Of a stretch of DNA of 64,000 bases, positions 1 to 10,489 are shown in pieces. The notes under the pieces were generated by a model, which ran no database searches, was not told the DNA's origin, and was given only the letters and a program-made list of their open reading frames with translations. Source of the stretch: Akanthomyces muscarius (Eukaryota > Ascomycota > Sordariomycetes > Hypocreales > Cordycipitaceae); assembly GCF_028009165.1 (NCBI RefSeq), contig NC_079246.1:1116001-1180000 (forward strand), written 5' to 3'. Each line of letters opens with the position of its first letter. Position 1 is the first letter of the stretch. The translations under genes were made by a program, and so were the position numbers.

Positions 1-2198
1 TCACCGGTCTTTTGGTTTCCACCAATGTGGAAAGAGGTAGCAGTGACAGCGACGTTGGACACGGGTGTCTGCCAGGGTCCTACCATTTGGTCTCTGGCGG
101 TCAGACCGCCGACGGTTCGGTCACCGATCGTGATGAGGAAAGATTTTGAGCCAACAGCAGGGAGGTGGAAAATGCGCTCGACAGCCTTGGACACAAGGTC
201 CTGAGTGGACAGGCCCGTTCCGTACGCCCTCTCCAGGCTTGCCAGTGCGTTAAAAGGAGCAAGTTTGGGCTTCTTGGAGGTAACAGTACGCTTTAGCTGT
301 CGCTTCGGGGGAAAGAGGGCGTCCATGGGCAAGTCAATGGGGCGAGGATATTGCTTGGACTCGCGGTCGGTGAGAACAAGGTTGCTTGCGCCGTTAGAAG
401 CCTTGGAGACAACAGTACCGACGTCAGAAAAGCCGCATCGCTCTCTCTGGCAGATGCTGGTGAAACGGTTCATGCCATCAGCATTGATGAGAAGAACATA
501 ACGTTCTTGTGCCTCATTGCACCAGATCTGGAGGGGACTCATGCTACGATCAGCACTCTCCACCTGGCGCAGTTCAAAATTACCACCGAATCCGGCATCC
601 TGGACAAGCTCAGGCAGAGCGTTGGACAGACCACCAGCACCGACATCATGAATCATGGCGATAGGGCTTTCGTCGCCGAGACTGCAGCAGGTGTTGATGA
701 CCATCTGGGCACGTCGCTCCATCTCCGGGTTGCCACGCTGGACACTGTCAAAGTCAAGATCCGCGTTGCTTTCACCAGTGGCATTGCTCGAGGCAGCGCC
801 ACCACCGAGGCCAATCAGCATGGCAGGACCACCAAGAACAATGACGTGAGCGCCATCGCGGACGAAACGTTCCTCCTTGAGAGCGTGCTGCGGTCGAACA
901 GTGCCCAAGCCACCAGCGATCATGATGGGCTTGTGATAACCGCGCCACTCGGACACGTTTGTCGTATCTGTGGATTCAGTAGCGTCGGAAGGAGTGAGGA
1001 GAGTACGGAAGACTCCAGTAAGGCATGGTCGGCCAAATTCGTTGTTAAAGCGGGCGCTACCAATGGGGGCCTCGAGCATGATATCGAGACTGCTGGCATA
1101 GTGGGCGGGTCTGCCAATGTTCTTTTCCCAGGGGCCATGGTTGTCCGGGATGAGCAGGTCAGATACCCAAAAACCGGCAAGACCGGCTTTGGTCACGGAG
1201 CCTCGGCCTACAGCACCCTCGTCTCGAATTTCACCGCCGGAGCCGGTGGCGGCACCGGGGAAAGGCGAAATAGCGGTCGGGTGGTTGTGAGTCTCAACCT
1301 TGGTGAGGATGTGGACGATCTCAGGTGTAAGCTTCCAAGTACCGGTAGAGTAGTCGGGGGACCAGTAGTTGGCAGCCTCGCCCTGCAGCACGGCCGCGTT
1401 ATCGCTGTAGGCCGAGATGGTGTAATCGGGGGTCTTTTTATGAGTCTCGCGGATCATCTGGAACAAGCTCTTGCCCTTGTCAACGCCATCGATATTCCAA
1501 GAAGAGTTGAAGACCTTGTGGCGACAGTGCTCCGAGTTGACCTGCGCAAACATAAAGAGCTCGACGTCGTGGGGCGAGCGACCGAGCTTCTGGAAAACGC
1601 CAACCAGGTATTCCATCTCGGATTGGTCGAGGCTGAGTCCCTTTTCCTTGTTGTAGTTGGCGAGGACTGTGAGAGGATCCTTGCCATCTGCAAAGATGTC
1701 GACGACCGCAAGAGGCGAAGGCGAGCCCTCCGCAAACATGGTCGCGTTGTCGGGCTGGGTGCGGTCGAAGATCTCGGTCATTCGATCGTAAAGGATGTCG
1801 CGGAAGGTAGCAATTTGCTGTTCGGTGGCAGGCTTGTCAAATTCAATCATGACGCGCTTTCCGCGCTCGATGCGATTAACGCCATCACGCAAGCCACAAA
1901 CGTGGGCGATGCTGGTGGCCTTGGAGCTCCACGGCGAGATGTATCGCGGGGTAATGAACAGCGTGAGCACATTGGCATTGGTTTCGTCGAGAGGTGCCTG
2001 TCGGTTGCCAAAATCCTGCAAAAGCTCGTCGATCTTGTCAAAGACGGCGTCGGAGTTGTTCTTGAGATCCAGATAGTAGAACCAGTCGCCGTGAAGCTGC
2101 TTCACGGTGGCATCGGCAGCCTTGCCAATACGACCCCGAAGCTCCTCCAGATCAGAGGCCGTAAAGCAGGAACTGCCAACAAGAAACGAGCGAGGCAT
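1..2198 (-). CDS. Phosphoribosylformylglycinamidine (FGAM) synthase, N-terminal part, cut by the left window edge
   Basis: The enzyme catalyses the ATP- and glutamine-dependent conversion of FGAR to FGAM in de novo purine synthesis, in the cytosol. The frame is open without introns from ATG 2198-2196 to the window edge: 732 codons of a protein that is usually about 1350 residues. The start gives MPRSFLVGSS. The PurL signature is plain: VETHNHPTAISPFPGAATGS with the first His of HNHP at about residue 304, followed by GGEIRDEGAVGRGS, then GGLTARDQMVGPWQ near residue 697. The second AIRS-like half and the C-terminal glutamine amidotransferase domain lie outside the window. The gene is divergent from the YVH1-like phosphatase with a shared 619-nt promoter region. 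Yeast calls it ADE6. A 715-codon open frame on the opposite strand (351-2498) overlaps it and is judged to be a shadow. Confidence 0.97.
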   Translation of the reverse strand, partial: MPRSFLVGSSCFTASDLEELRGRIGKAADATVKQLHGDWFYYLDLKNNSDAVFDKIDELLQDFGNRQAPLDETNANVLTLFITPRYISPWSSKATSIAHVCGLRDGVNRIERGKRVMIEFDKPATEQQIATFRDILYDRMTEIFDRTQPDNATMFAEGSPSPLAVVDIFADGKDPLTVLANYNKEKGLSLDQSEMEYLVGVFQKLGRSPHDVELFMFAQVNSEHCRHKVFNSSWNIDGVDKGKSLFQMIRETHKKTPDYTISAYSDNAAVLQGEAANYWSPDYSTGTWKLTPEIVHILTKVETHNHPTAISPFPGAATGSGGEIRDEGAVGRGSVTKAGLAGFWVSDLLIPDNHGPWEKNIGRPAHYASSLDIMLEAPIGSARFNNEFGRPCLTGVFRTLLTPSDATESTDTTNVSEWRGYHKPIMIAGGLGTVRPQHALKEERFVRDGAHVIVLGGPAMLIGLGGGAASSNATGESNADLDFDSVQRGNPEMERRAQMVINTCCSLGDESPIAMIHDVGAGGLSNALPELVQDAGFGGNFELRQVESADRSMSPLQIWCNEAQERYVLLINADGMNRFTSICQRERCGFSDVGTVVSKASNGASNLVLTDRESKQYPRPIDLPMDALFPPKRQLKRTVTSKKPKLAPFNALASLERAYGTGLSTQDLVSKAVERIFHLPAVGSKSFLITIGDRTVGGLTARDQMVGPWQTPVSNVAVTATSFHIGGNQKTG

Positions 2199-2817
2199 GT
2201 TTATAGCGGCAGAGGTGCCAGGCTACCGGCACGCCACCTATTTCAAGGATGTAGGGCGGAGATGGCAAAAAATTGCGTTGGACGCGGAAGATGTGAGGTG
2301 CGAATCGTCGCACGCTGCCCCTCCATACTGTTGAGGGTACCTATGAGGGGCTCTCAGAAAATTTTCGCCGCCTGCCCAATAACGGCAACTGTGTATCGCG
2401 GGGTCGGCAGAAAAAGTTCAACCCCACGACAACCGACTCGAGCCGTTTGTGTCATCAGAAATCTCAAACGGCAATACAATTTTCTTCTTTTTACTTGATT
2501 TGGCCGCCCGTTAGATCTAGGTTAAATTCTTAGGCGCAATACGCAGCATAGCGGAGTCGGCTCAGTAGCCTTTTTCCCCTCCGGCTCCATCGCCAGAAAA
2601 TCTTGCCGCGGCCTCGGCTGTCGTGACTTGACGCCTACAACTACGACGGCATATTTGAGAAAGGCACAAAAGTTCGCAGCGGCCTTCGTTCTCTTTTGGC
2701 ATTTGGTGTATCTATCGCGATTGCTGTCTCTGTCTACCTGACTGTGCAGTGCCAGCCAGTATCCACCCAGATACCCCTCCAGTTCGGTGACTCGCAGTAG
2801 AAATCTACACCATCAGC
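2199..2817. promoter_or_regulatory. Divergent promoter between FGAM synthase and YVH1-like phosphatase
   Basis: A 619-nt region between two divergent start codons, without a convincing coding frame. A TGACTC core (2788-2793), the sequence bound by Gcn4/CPC1-type factors, lies 25 nt before the phosphatase ATG. It could equally be a chance hexamer in a 5' leader. Confidence 0.4.
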
Positions 2818-3910
2818 ATGGCTTACAGCCCGCTCAATATCCCAGACAATCTCTACGTCGGAGGGTAAGCTGAATCATGCATCCATATTTCTCTAAACAT
2901 GCTTACAAAGTACCAGCCTCTGGGCACTCCGTCGTTCCGATCAGCTGTCCGAAAAGGGCATCACTCATATCCTGTCGCTATACGGATTCCCGCCTGATTC
3001 TCTCAAGAACTTCAAGGAAGAGCCATGGTCCGTGTACGGAAAGGAATACCAACACTTCGTCATTGATATTGACGATGTCGAAGAGACGGACATCCTGGTT
3101 GAGTTTCCGAAAGCCGTCAAGTTTATTGATGGAGGCCTCAACAGTGTCAGCCAGGCAGGTAAACCTGGCGGAGTCTTTGTACACTGCGCTGCCGGCAAGT
3201 CTCGTTCCGTCTCCTGTATTATAGCTTTCCTGCTATGGAAGTATCCCAACAAGTTCGATGCCTCGGCTAAATCTGGTACCCCAAAGCCTCGGGCAGAGAC
3301 AGCCGAGGAAGCCGTCAACGCCGCTCTCACCCTGATTCGGCAAACGCGGCCCATGGCAGAACCCAATGATGGATTCATGGAGCAGTTGCGCATGTGGTGG
3401 ACCATGGAATGTCCAGAAGACGTCGAAGAACAGCCATTATATCAGCGCTGGGCATATCAACGAGAAGTCAGCGAAAGCCTAGCTGTGGGACAGGCTCCGT
3501 CACGCCTGCGTTTCGAGGATGAGCAAGCAGAAAAGCTTGACTCCACGGGATCGAGCTTGCGCTGTAAGAAATGCCGTCGTGTGCTTGCAACAGCCCAGTA
3601 CATTGCCAAACACAAGCCTAGCAACGGCTCGGCTAGCTGCCAGCACATCTTCATTGAGCCCTTGAGTTGGATGCGCCCCGAGCTGGAGCAAGGAACTCTC
3701 AATGGCCGATTGAATTGCCCCAACGGTCGCTGTGGCGCTGCCGTGGGACGTTACGATTGGAAAGGATTCAAGTGCTCGTGCGGTGCCTGGCTTACACCCG
3801 CGTTCTCGCTGCAACGAGCCAGAGTCGACGAAGCCGCTGCGCCTGTGTCTGGTCCCGGCGGCAGTCTGGGCATACGGGTTCCGCCCGGTTCCGGGCGCGG
3901 GAATCTCTGA
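2818..3910 (+). CDS. YVH1: YVH1/DUSP12-type dual-specificity phosphatase with C-terminal zinc-binding domain
   Basis: Two exons, 2818-2864 and 2917-3910, joined across a 52-nt GTAAGC...CAG intron give 346 residues. The N-terminal half is a dual-specificity phosphatase domain with the P-loop HCAAGKSRS (catalytic Cys about residue 106). The C-terminal half has the zinc-binding pattern of the YVH1/DUSP12 family: LRCKKCR, a later SCQH, LNCPNGRCG and the ending FKCSCGAWLTPAF followed by RVDE. In yeast, Yvh1 acts in 60S ribosome maturation by helping release Mrt4, mainly through the zinc domain, and also influences sporulation and glycogen. The start was chosen because MAYSPLNIPDNLYVGG is spliced in frame to LWALRRSD, the usual start of the phosphatase fold. 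The last ~25 residues are low complexity. Confidence 0.95.
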
Positions 3911-5928
3911 TTCCACACTTTCCTGTCTTGTGCCCACAGGTTATAATGACCTCCGATCATAGCAGCCCGCGACTGATCATCGTATGCACATGCAAGTGCG
4001 TATTCAAAATCACGAGTTGTCGGCAAAATACGGTGGTTCATGCGGACTCCATCACAAATGAGCGACATACGACTTGAATGAGCATGAACGAAGAACTGTC
4101 ACACGAACTGCAGTTTTGTTTCATCAACATAGCCATCAATATTTCAATCAGCAGCAATCAGCGTCATGTGTCTCGGGCCAACTAGGCTGCGCCGCCTGCT
4201 TCCATCAGGAGAGCGGCGAGACAAGGAAGCCCAAAATAGCTATGTAGTGCGCTGGAGATTATCTTGGCGCACCACAACGTACTGGAACTCTCAGCCTAAA
4301 CTTCGCTCAAAGCTCTGTCTTACAAAATTCTCATCACTAGATAAGTTTATAACCATCTTTGGTAGGGATGTTCTGCCTTGTTAGCGGCACGCCTTACTTG
4401 AAACTTTTCTGCAGAGAAACGCAGACCAGGCTGGCAAGGCTGGGGGCGTGTGCGTTGTTCGCAATAGCGACGGTGGGTACCCCGCTCGGAAGAGATACCA
4501 AACGTGCTTAGCGCTTTGAAGTTCGAAATAGAATAATGAAAGCAATGAGAATACGCGGGTTTCTGCAAGGCCAAGCTCTTACGGAGGGAGGGTGTGGTGT
4601 ACATTATGCCGCTTGAGATAACCATACCTGTCATGCTACGGGGATAGCAACGTTGCACTTTGTGTTGGAAGCCTTTTGTAGTGGCGAGAAACAGCGGAGA
4701 ATGTCTTTACGATCCAACAGCTCATGGTAAATATGGCTAGGCCTTGAGTGGAAAGGCTCAAGGGCACAAGGAAGCGAATCGCGATGGCTCGCATCGGCAG
4801 AGTGCACAAGGCGGCAGCCTTATCGGCCGAGTTTGGCAAGCTAAACGAACCACTCATGTGCGGTTCGTTCATTTCGCCCTAATTAAAGTGCAATGCTTCT
4901 TCGCACTGTAATCTAACTCGTAATCTGACCAGTCATGATAGGCAACACAGCATCCACCGTTGTGCATTCACCGAGACGTCATCTTGGACCCTCGGCTGCG
5001 ACCATCGCCAAACCATCTGTCCACGCTGTCTCATTTACCCCTCATTCTTGCGGGGCTGAGACGAGGAACACGCACCAGATTGAATAAGTCGCCGTAGGAA
5101 GATTGCATGTGTACGTGATGTCATGTCAAGCCTTGATCCTCATCGAGAGTGCGGAGCGAGACTGAAGAGACGGCCAGGGCTCTCAGATTTCACCACCTAA
5201 AAAAATATCACCATTGTATAAGATCATGTCCTTTTGATATTTCGCGTACTTCTGTGTTTGGTGTCATTCCCGTTCTGGCATGGTCACTACTACTGCGGGA
5301 AACTGTACCCAACTAGGCAACTAATCGCGACCAACGAGATCTCGCGGGTTCCAAGCCTTACCGGAGTAGTGGTGGAGATTCAGTTGGTGCGCCACCATCA
5401 ACGCCGTTCAGTCTTTCGATCGGGGTTGTCGTGGGTGTGTCGTCTAGCAGGCAGTGGAGGTTGCTGTCTGGGGGTAATGGGGGAGTGTGCGTCGTCCTGA
5501 TGCTGGCTACCTTGTCGTTCGCCATAGTCTAGCCAAAACTGGAGATATTGTGCGACAACTAGAACGCTTTCGCCTGTGCCATATTCTGCATGAACTATAG
5601 GGCTAGCTAGGGCAGAGAATTGGCGGGCAAGCGTGGCGGGATCTTGAGGACCGGTGAGTTATTATTGTGCATTCCGTACCGTGTGAGGAGCAGTCAATAC
5701 CCCTAGCAAAGTTGCAGTACCAGTATTTGATACTTGAATGAGACTATATTCACATTATGTAGGGGTTGAACAAGTATCTTTCGTGATTCAACTGTCTAAT
5801 ACAACTTGAACGGTCTTTCTGACTGCCCGTAGTCAGCCAGGACGAGACGAGTATTGTACCGCTCGTCTGTTTCCCATATTTCCAACGCTCCAACTATGTA
5901 CATGTGTTGCTCACTCGTCAAAACCGGC
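3911..5928. other. Gene-free interval of about 2 kb
   Basis: Holds the 3' ends of the phosphatase gene (plus) and of the Vfa1-like gene (minus). Short open frames on both strands (for example 4347-4658 minus, 4636-4872 minus and 5234-5500 plus) show no family resemblance and no fungal intron/exon logic. I see no RNA gene. Confidence 0.6.
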
Positions 5929-6666
5929 CTACTTGGAGGGCGGCTGTGTCGGCACAGAGGGAAAATACCCCGGCTGTGAGACCTTTTCTTTGTCTCTTTT
6001 CGCAGCTTCCGCTTGTCTTCTTCTTTGTAAACGCTGTTGATAAAACGCACTATTGTCGCGTACAGTCAGGCCACAGTGCTTGCACGTTTTATCGCAAGGA
6101 GAACTCACGTCTTTAGCTCAAAAGTCCGGGGCTCCTCCTCCTTGGACGCTTCCTCGTCACCCTCGTCGTCTTTCTGTTTTCATCGGCCCAGTCAGTCAAT
6201 GCTCAAAGCCAGATTGCCGCGCGGCAGCCTACCTTTTTTTCTGGATCATCATCCTTGTCGTCTTTTTTCTCTTCCTTCTTTTTGTCGTCTTTGTCTTTAT
6301 CCTTTTTGTCTTTTTCCTCCTTTTCCTTCTTTTTACGCTGCTTCTCCTCGTATTCCTTCTTCACCTTTTCTTTCTCGGCTTCTAATTCCTTTTCTCGTTT
6401 GGCTTTCACGGCCTCCTCGTCAATCTTTGGCGTGCAAAAGTACCGATCCTTCAAGTGCACAGCGCAAACGTAAAAGAAGTCCTAGGGCGTAGCCAATGAA
6501 TATTTCTTCCATTTTCCTAGTTGTTGTCCAGTTTCCCGTGATTCCGTACCTTGCTATCGGGCGTAATGAGTACTGATGTACTCAGCTTGTAACAGATGTC
6601 GCATGACTTCGCAGATGCCTCCGCGACCTTGCGGTGGTTATACACGTTCGGGAATGGGGCTGACAT
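5929..6666 (-). CDS. VPS4-associated protein 1 (Vfa1/DUF1742 family)
   Basis: Four exons on the minus strand: 6666-6550, 6481-6233, 6173-6109 and 6049-5929. They join in frame to 183 residues; yeast Vfa1 is about 200. The N-terminus MSAPFPNVYNHRKVAEASAK leads into a CxxC/CxxH knuckle (CDICYK at residue 22, VCAVHLKD at residue 45). A very Lys/Glu-rich charged segment that is probably coiled coil follows (residues about 58-120), and the conserved tail is AFYQQRLQRRRQAEAAKRDK ending YFPSVPTQPPSK. In yeast, Vfa1 binds the AAA-ATPase Vps4 and works at endosomes with ESCRT-III recycling. All three introns have GT...AG ends. The third begins GTGAGT, whose TGA would end the frame if the intron were kept. 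Assignment is from motif memory, not a search. Confidence 0.85.
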
Positions 6667-7444
6667 GGCAGTATCGGAGGGAAAGATACCTTTTTGACCT
6701 TGACGTATGGTCAAAGATTGGCCCTAAATTCTTGCCGATTTGTTGCCCAGCAGATGGTGATGAGAACGTGTCCAATGCCCCGCGATCGGGCACGCTCACG
6801 ACTGATGACTAATCTCTCGAAGATGCGGTTTCGTCAGGCTGCAGCACGAGGAGAGGGCAAGATTTAATTACGCATTTATTTCTTTCTTTCGTCGTAAACT
6901 CCTCAAACGGCTAACTCGATTCTCCTCAACTGGCTGTATATATAATTTGCTTTTCTACTTAACTCTAGGTATCCATTTTGCTGGCAAAGCTTGCGCGCGC
7001 AGCTTGTCCCTGAATCGAAGTCGTAGTCTACGCATGATTTACTCGGGAGACAGAGTTCCCATGGCGTCAAATCAAGCAGTTCTGTTTTCCATTTTTCTCG
7101 TTATCCTTTCAGTTCAATATCATTTGATTATCATCAATGTAGTGATTAGCAACAGTGGTATATGTTTGGGGGCAGCATGGATTGTATGGACAGCGCTGCA
7201 GAGGGTCGCGCGACACGCAGTCCACAGATATGCCTGTGCGGAGCCCACTTGGGTCCCGCGATTGGCTGACAGGGTGGAGGACAGCCGCCCGGTTGGCCCT
7301 GTCACTGACGTCGCGTCTCCAGTCCAGCACCAGAAAATATCTTGTCGAGCAGGCCATCGCACTTTGCACATTACTCGTCGACGTCGATTTTTTTTACATT
7401 GCCGACACTTTCCTGCACCACCATATTTCCGCGAAAAATCGACA
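6667..7444. promoter_or_regulatory. Divergent promoter region between Vfa1-like gene and RTT106
   Basis: 778 nt between two divergent starts. No coding frame here looks real. A TATA-like stretch (tatatataatttgc, around 6937-6950) lies about 500 nt before the RTT106 start. Confidence 0.45.
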
Positions 7445-8903
7445 ATGGAGCTGGATTGGGACCGGCTCAACGCCATATTTCAGCCCCGTCAGGATATCCT
7501 CGACGGCATAAAGCGGTGCGCTGGTGAGTAAATGGATAAACGTCCATTGCGCCAACCCTACGCTTCGGTTCACTGATTCTTGTCGCAGAAACACCCGGCA
7601 AGATCGCCCTCTTCAACGAAATCGCATCGCACGTCCACGGCAAGCTGGCAGAAAATGGAGAGCCGGAGGCTAAGAGACGAAAAGTTCAAGCTGGCGCTGG
7701 CACGAACGGGGTCGCGAATGGCTCTGCCCCGGCTGGGAACCCGGCCGACGAGCCCGTGTTGCTGCACGTAAAGGAGATCTCAGTCTCAGTGCCGCAGAGG
7801 AAAAAGTTTGAGCTATGCTTTACACAAAGCTTCCTATATGCGCGCGCTCCAGGAACAACAGTCCCTATTCAGGGCATGGTCTATGCTTGGACCAACATTG
7901 GTTGGTTCCCTCGCCGCGAAGCCCCCTATTCATCCCATTGCTGACCTACAAAGAATTTGCCTTTTATCTTCCCGTCCCCGAAAAAGCGCAAGTACAGCAC
8001 AACTACGTCTTGTTCCCCCGCGGCTCGACGATACCACCCAAGTCCGGCCCGGCGCCCGTCGAGCCGCTCGTCTTCACAGTTCCTGCCACGGCCCCCAAGG
8101 ACGGAACGATAGGGGGAAGCGAGGCTGGCATGGCTGCCGCCGTCTCGGACACATACAAGGGCCTGTTTCACTGGGTACTCAACAAACGCCTACTTGCCGC
8201 CGGCAGCGACGTCAACATTGTCTCGTCAGATCCCAATAAATTCCACAGCATGGTCAGGCAACCGCATCGGCCCAACGAAAAGGCCGTACACGTCAGCGGA
8301 TTCAGAGGCTCAAAGGATGGGTATCTGTTTTTCCTGGAAACCGGCATCCTGTGGGGCTACAAGAAGCCTCTCATCTTCATCCCGCTCAAGCGCATTGCCG
8401 CCGTGAGCTACACCAACATTCTCCAGATCACGTTCAACATTGTCATCGAGGTGTTCCCCGAGGAGGGCAACGTGAATGATGAGTATGAGTTTGGCATGAT
8501 AGACCAGCAAGACTACGGCGGCATCGACGACTACATCAAGCGCAACGGCCTGCAGGACGGCAGCATGGCGGAGCAGCGCAAGGGCAAGCTGCAGCTGGCC
8601 GAGAACAAGGCCAAGAAGGGCGCCGACGGCGAGGCGGCGGATGGCGCCGACGATGGCATGACGGAGCTGCAGCGTGCGGCGCTGGGCGGGGACCTGGAGG
8701 ACGACGATGAGGACGAGGAAGACTACGACCCTGGCGAGGATGAAGGAAGCGATGGATCTGGTGAATCGAGTGATGAAGATGACGACGATGATGACGACGA
8801 TGACGATGACGACGTCGGGGAGGAGGAGGATGAAGATGGTGAAGGAGAGGGCGAGGAAGAGGATGCAGCAGATGAAGAAGCCCCAGGACTGTCAATTAGG
8901 TAG
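7445..8903 (+). CDS. RTT106: Histone chaperone Rtt106
   Basis: Three exons, 7445-7523, 7589-7900 and 7954-8903, give 446 residues, close to the yeast protein (455). Rtt106 binds H3-H4, deposits them during replication-coupled nucleosome assembly and helps keep heterochromatin silent. The family shows in the double PH-like core (about residues 70-330), including KEISVSVPQRKKFELCFTQ and FLETGILWGYKKPLIFIPL. This is followed by a long acidic tail from about residue 376, with an uninterrupted Asp run coded by a GAC/GAT repeat near 8776-8815. The second intron (53 nt) has a weaker GTTGGT donor but a good CTGAC branch and an AAG end; it restores the frame from NI to EFAFYLPVPEKA. The N-terminus MELDWDRLNAIF fits the dimerisation region. 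Confidence 0.93.
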
Positions 8904-9353
8904 AGAGCATCGCTCGGCGTTGTATTGTATGGCGAAATACTGTCGGCGTTGGCTCATGATAACGTGTGTATGAGTTGCTATTATATTGATTGAAAAAGCG
9001 ATATACGGTCTGCCATGGAAACGGTTTGACGGCTACCGGGTAACTGAGAAGCCGAATACGTCTTCCACAACAAACTTGCTCACATCGCTTTGTGCCAATC
9101 GGCAGTGTTGCTCTAGTTTTTCAATCGGCTTACTGGAGTGCCTTTCAAGGTGAAAACTATTCAATCTTCTGCAATACAGTCTTGCGTTGTACAGGAGTGA
9201 CGCAGCTTGTCGAGATCTTGGACGACCAAGAGAATGGGGGTGGGGCGTGTAGCACCAGCGGGGTGGCGCAAACTTGGCCCTTGCAGCTCACCACGCATCC
9301 TCGGACAAAGAAAGCTCTCATCACCGACTTCCTCGGAACTTCTTGCGAATTTC
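8904..9353. other. Spacer between RTT106 and the thioesterase gene
   Basis: 450 nt holding the RTT106 3' end and the leader of the next gene. The thioesterase frame is already open here, with another in-frame ATG at 9207, but the translation upstream of 9354 is not family-like. Confidence 0.4.
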
Positions 9354-10489
9354 ATGTCAACGAGGTCTATTGTCAGCATAATCAGCCTCTCTGTCCCGCT
9401 GATTGCAGCCATCATCTTGTTCTTGTACGGCAGTCCCAGCATCCCGGCAGCAGCCAGCTCAGTCCTCGCGTTTCTGCACCCGTCCGCTTCTTCCACAGCT
9501 TCATCGACCATGTCGTCGATTCGCCGCGCCGCGCCCATGGTGTTTACGCCCTCGGGCCGCCACACGGCGACCGTCATCTTCATCCACGGCCTGGGCGACT
9601 CGGGCCACGGCTGGGCCGACGCCGTGCAGCACTGGCAGGGCAAGAACAAGCTCAACGAGGTCAAGTTTATCCTGCCGCATGCGCCGGCGATTCCCATCAC
9701 CATGGTACGTTCTGTCTCCCAAAGCTACCGACAGCTGCTGGATTTTCACAACCTCATAAACTGACGCCCAAGTGTAGAACGCAGGCTTCCAGATGCCTGG
9801 ATGGTTTGACATTGTGAGTACAAAAAGAAACCACGCGAGCTCTACATGAAGAGTGTGAAAAAACGGCCACGGCTAGTGACACACTGCGTCTAACTCTGCG
9901 CCACCCCCGTCTAGAAATCCATCGACGCCCTCTCCCACGCCGCCAACACGGCGCCCGAAGAGGACGAGGCGGGCATCGCGCTGTCGCGCGAGTACATCTA
10001 CTCGCTGGTGCAGGCCGAGGTGGCGGCGGGCATCGCGTCGGACCGCATCGTGCTGGGCGGCTTCTCGCAGGGCGGCGCCATGAGCATCTTTGCGGGCCTG
10101 CTGGCGCCGTTCAAGCTCGGCGGTGTCGTCGGCCTGTCGTCGTGGCTGCTGCTCAACCGCACCTTCAAGGACCGCGTGCCCGCCGACAGCCCCAACCGCG
10201 ACACGCCCGTCTTCATGGGCCACGGCGACCGCGACCCGCTGGTGCTGTACCCGCTGGCGCAGGCGTCGGAGAAGAAGCTCACCGAGCTGGGCTACAAGGT
10301 GTCCTTCAAGACGTACCCGTAAGTGTTTCTTTTTCGAGTGTGAACAAACGGCATGGATGCAAAAAAAAAAAGGAACAGGTAGCGCTAACGAACCCCCAAA
10401 ACAGCGGCATGCAACACTCGGCTTGCATCGAGGAGCTCAATGATGTCGAGGCTTTCTTGCAGTCCCGTCTGCCTCCTCAGAACAAATAG
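9354..10489 (+). CDS. Acyl-protein thioesterase 1 (alpha/beta hydrolase), possibly with an N-terminal membrane anchor
   Basis: Exons 9354-9704, 9778-9813, 9915-10318 and 10405-10489. From ATG 9510 the protein has 239 residues, near the yeast enzyme (227). From ATG 9354 it has 291, with an added hydrophobic segment (VSIISLSVPLIAAIILFLYG). The family removes palmitate from S-acylated proteins such as G-alpha and Ras. Diagnostic features are VIFIHGLGDSGHGW, the nucleophile elbow GFSQGG (Ser about 128 of the short form), MGHGDRDPLV (acid) and GMQHSACIEELNDV (His). The 9510 ATG has the better fungal context (gaccATGt against tttcATGt) and matches the usual start. The upstream start could give a membrane-bound form, so I set the outer boundary at 9354. 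All introns have GT-AG ends. Confidence 0.92.

Noticed and set aside
351..2498. A 715-codon open frame on the plus strand
   Set aside because: It is antisense to the clearly coding FGAM synthase gene; stop-free antisense frames arise from biased third-codon positions, and the translation has no family features.
7109..7476. Overlapping short frames upstream of RTT106
   Set aside because: Several frames of similar size on both strands in promoter sequence; none shows a motif.
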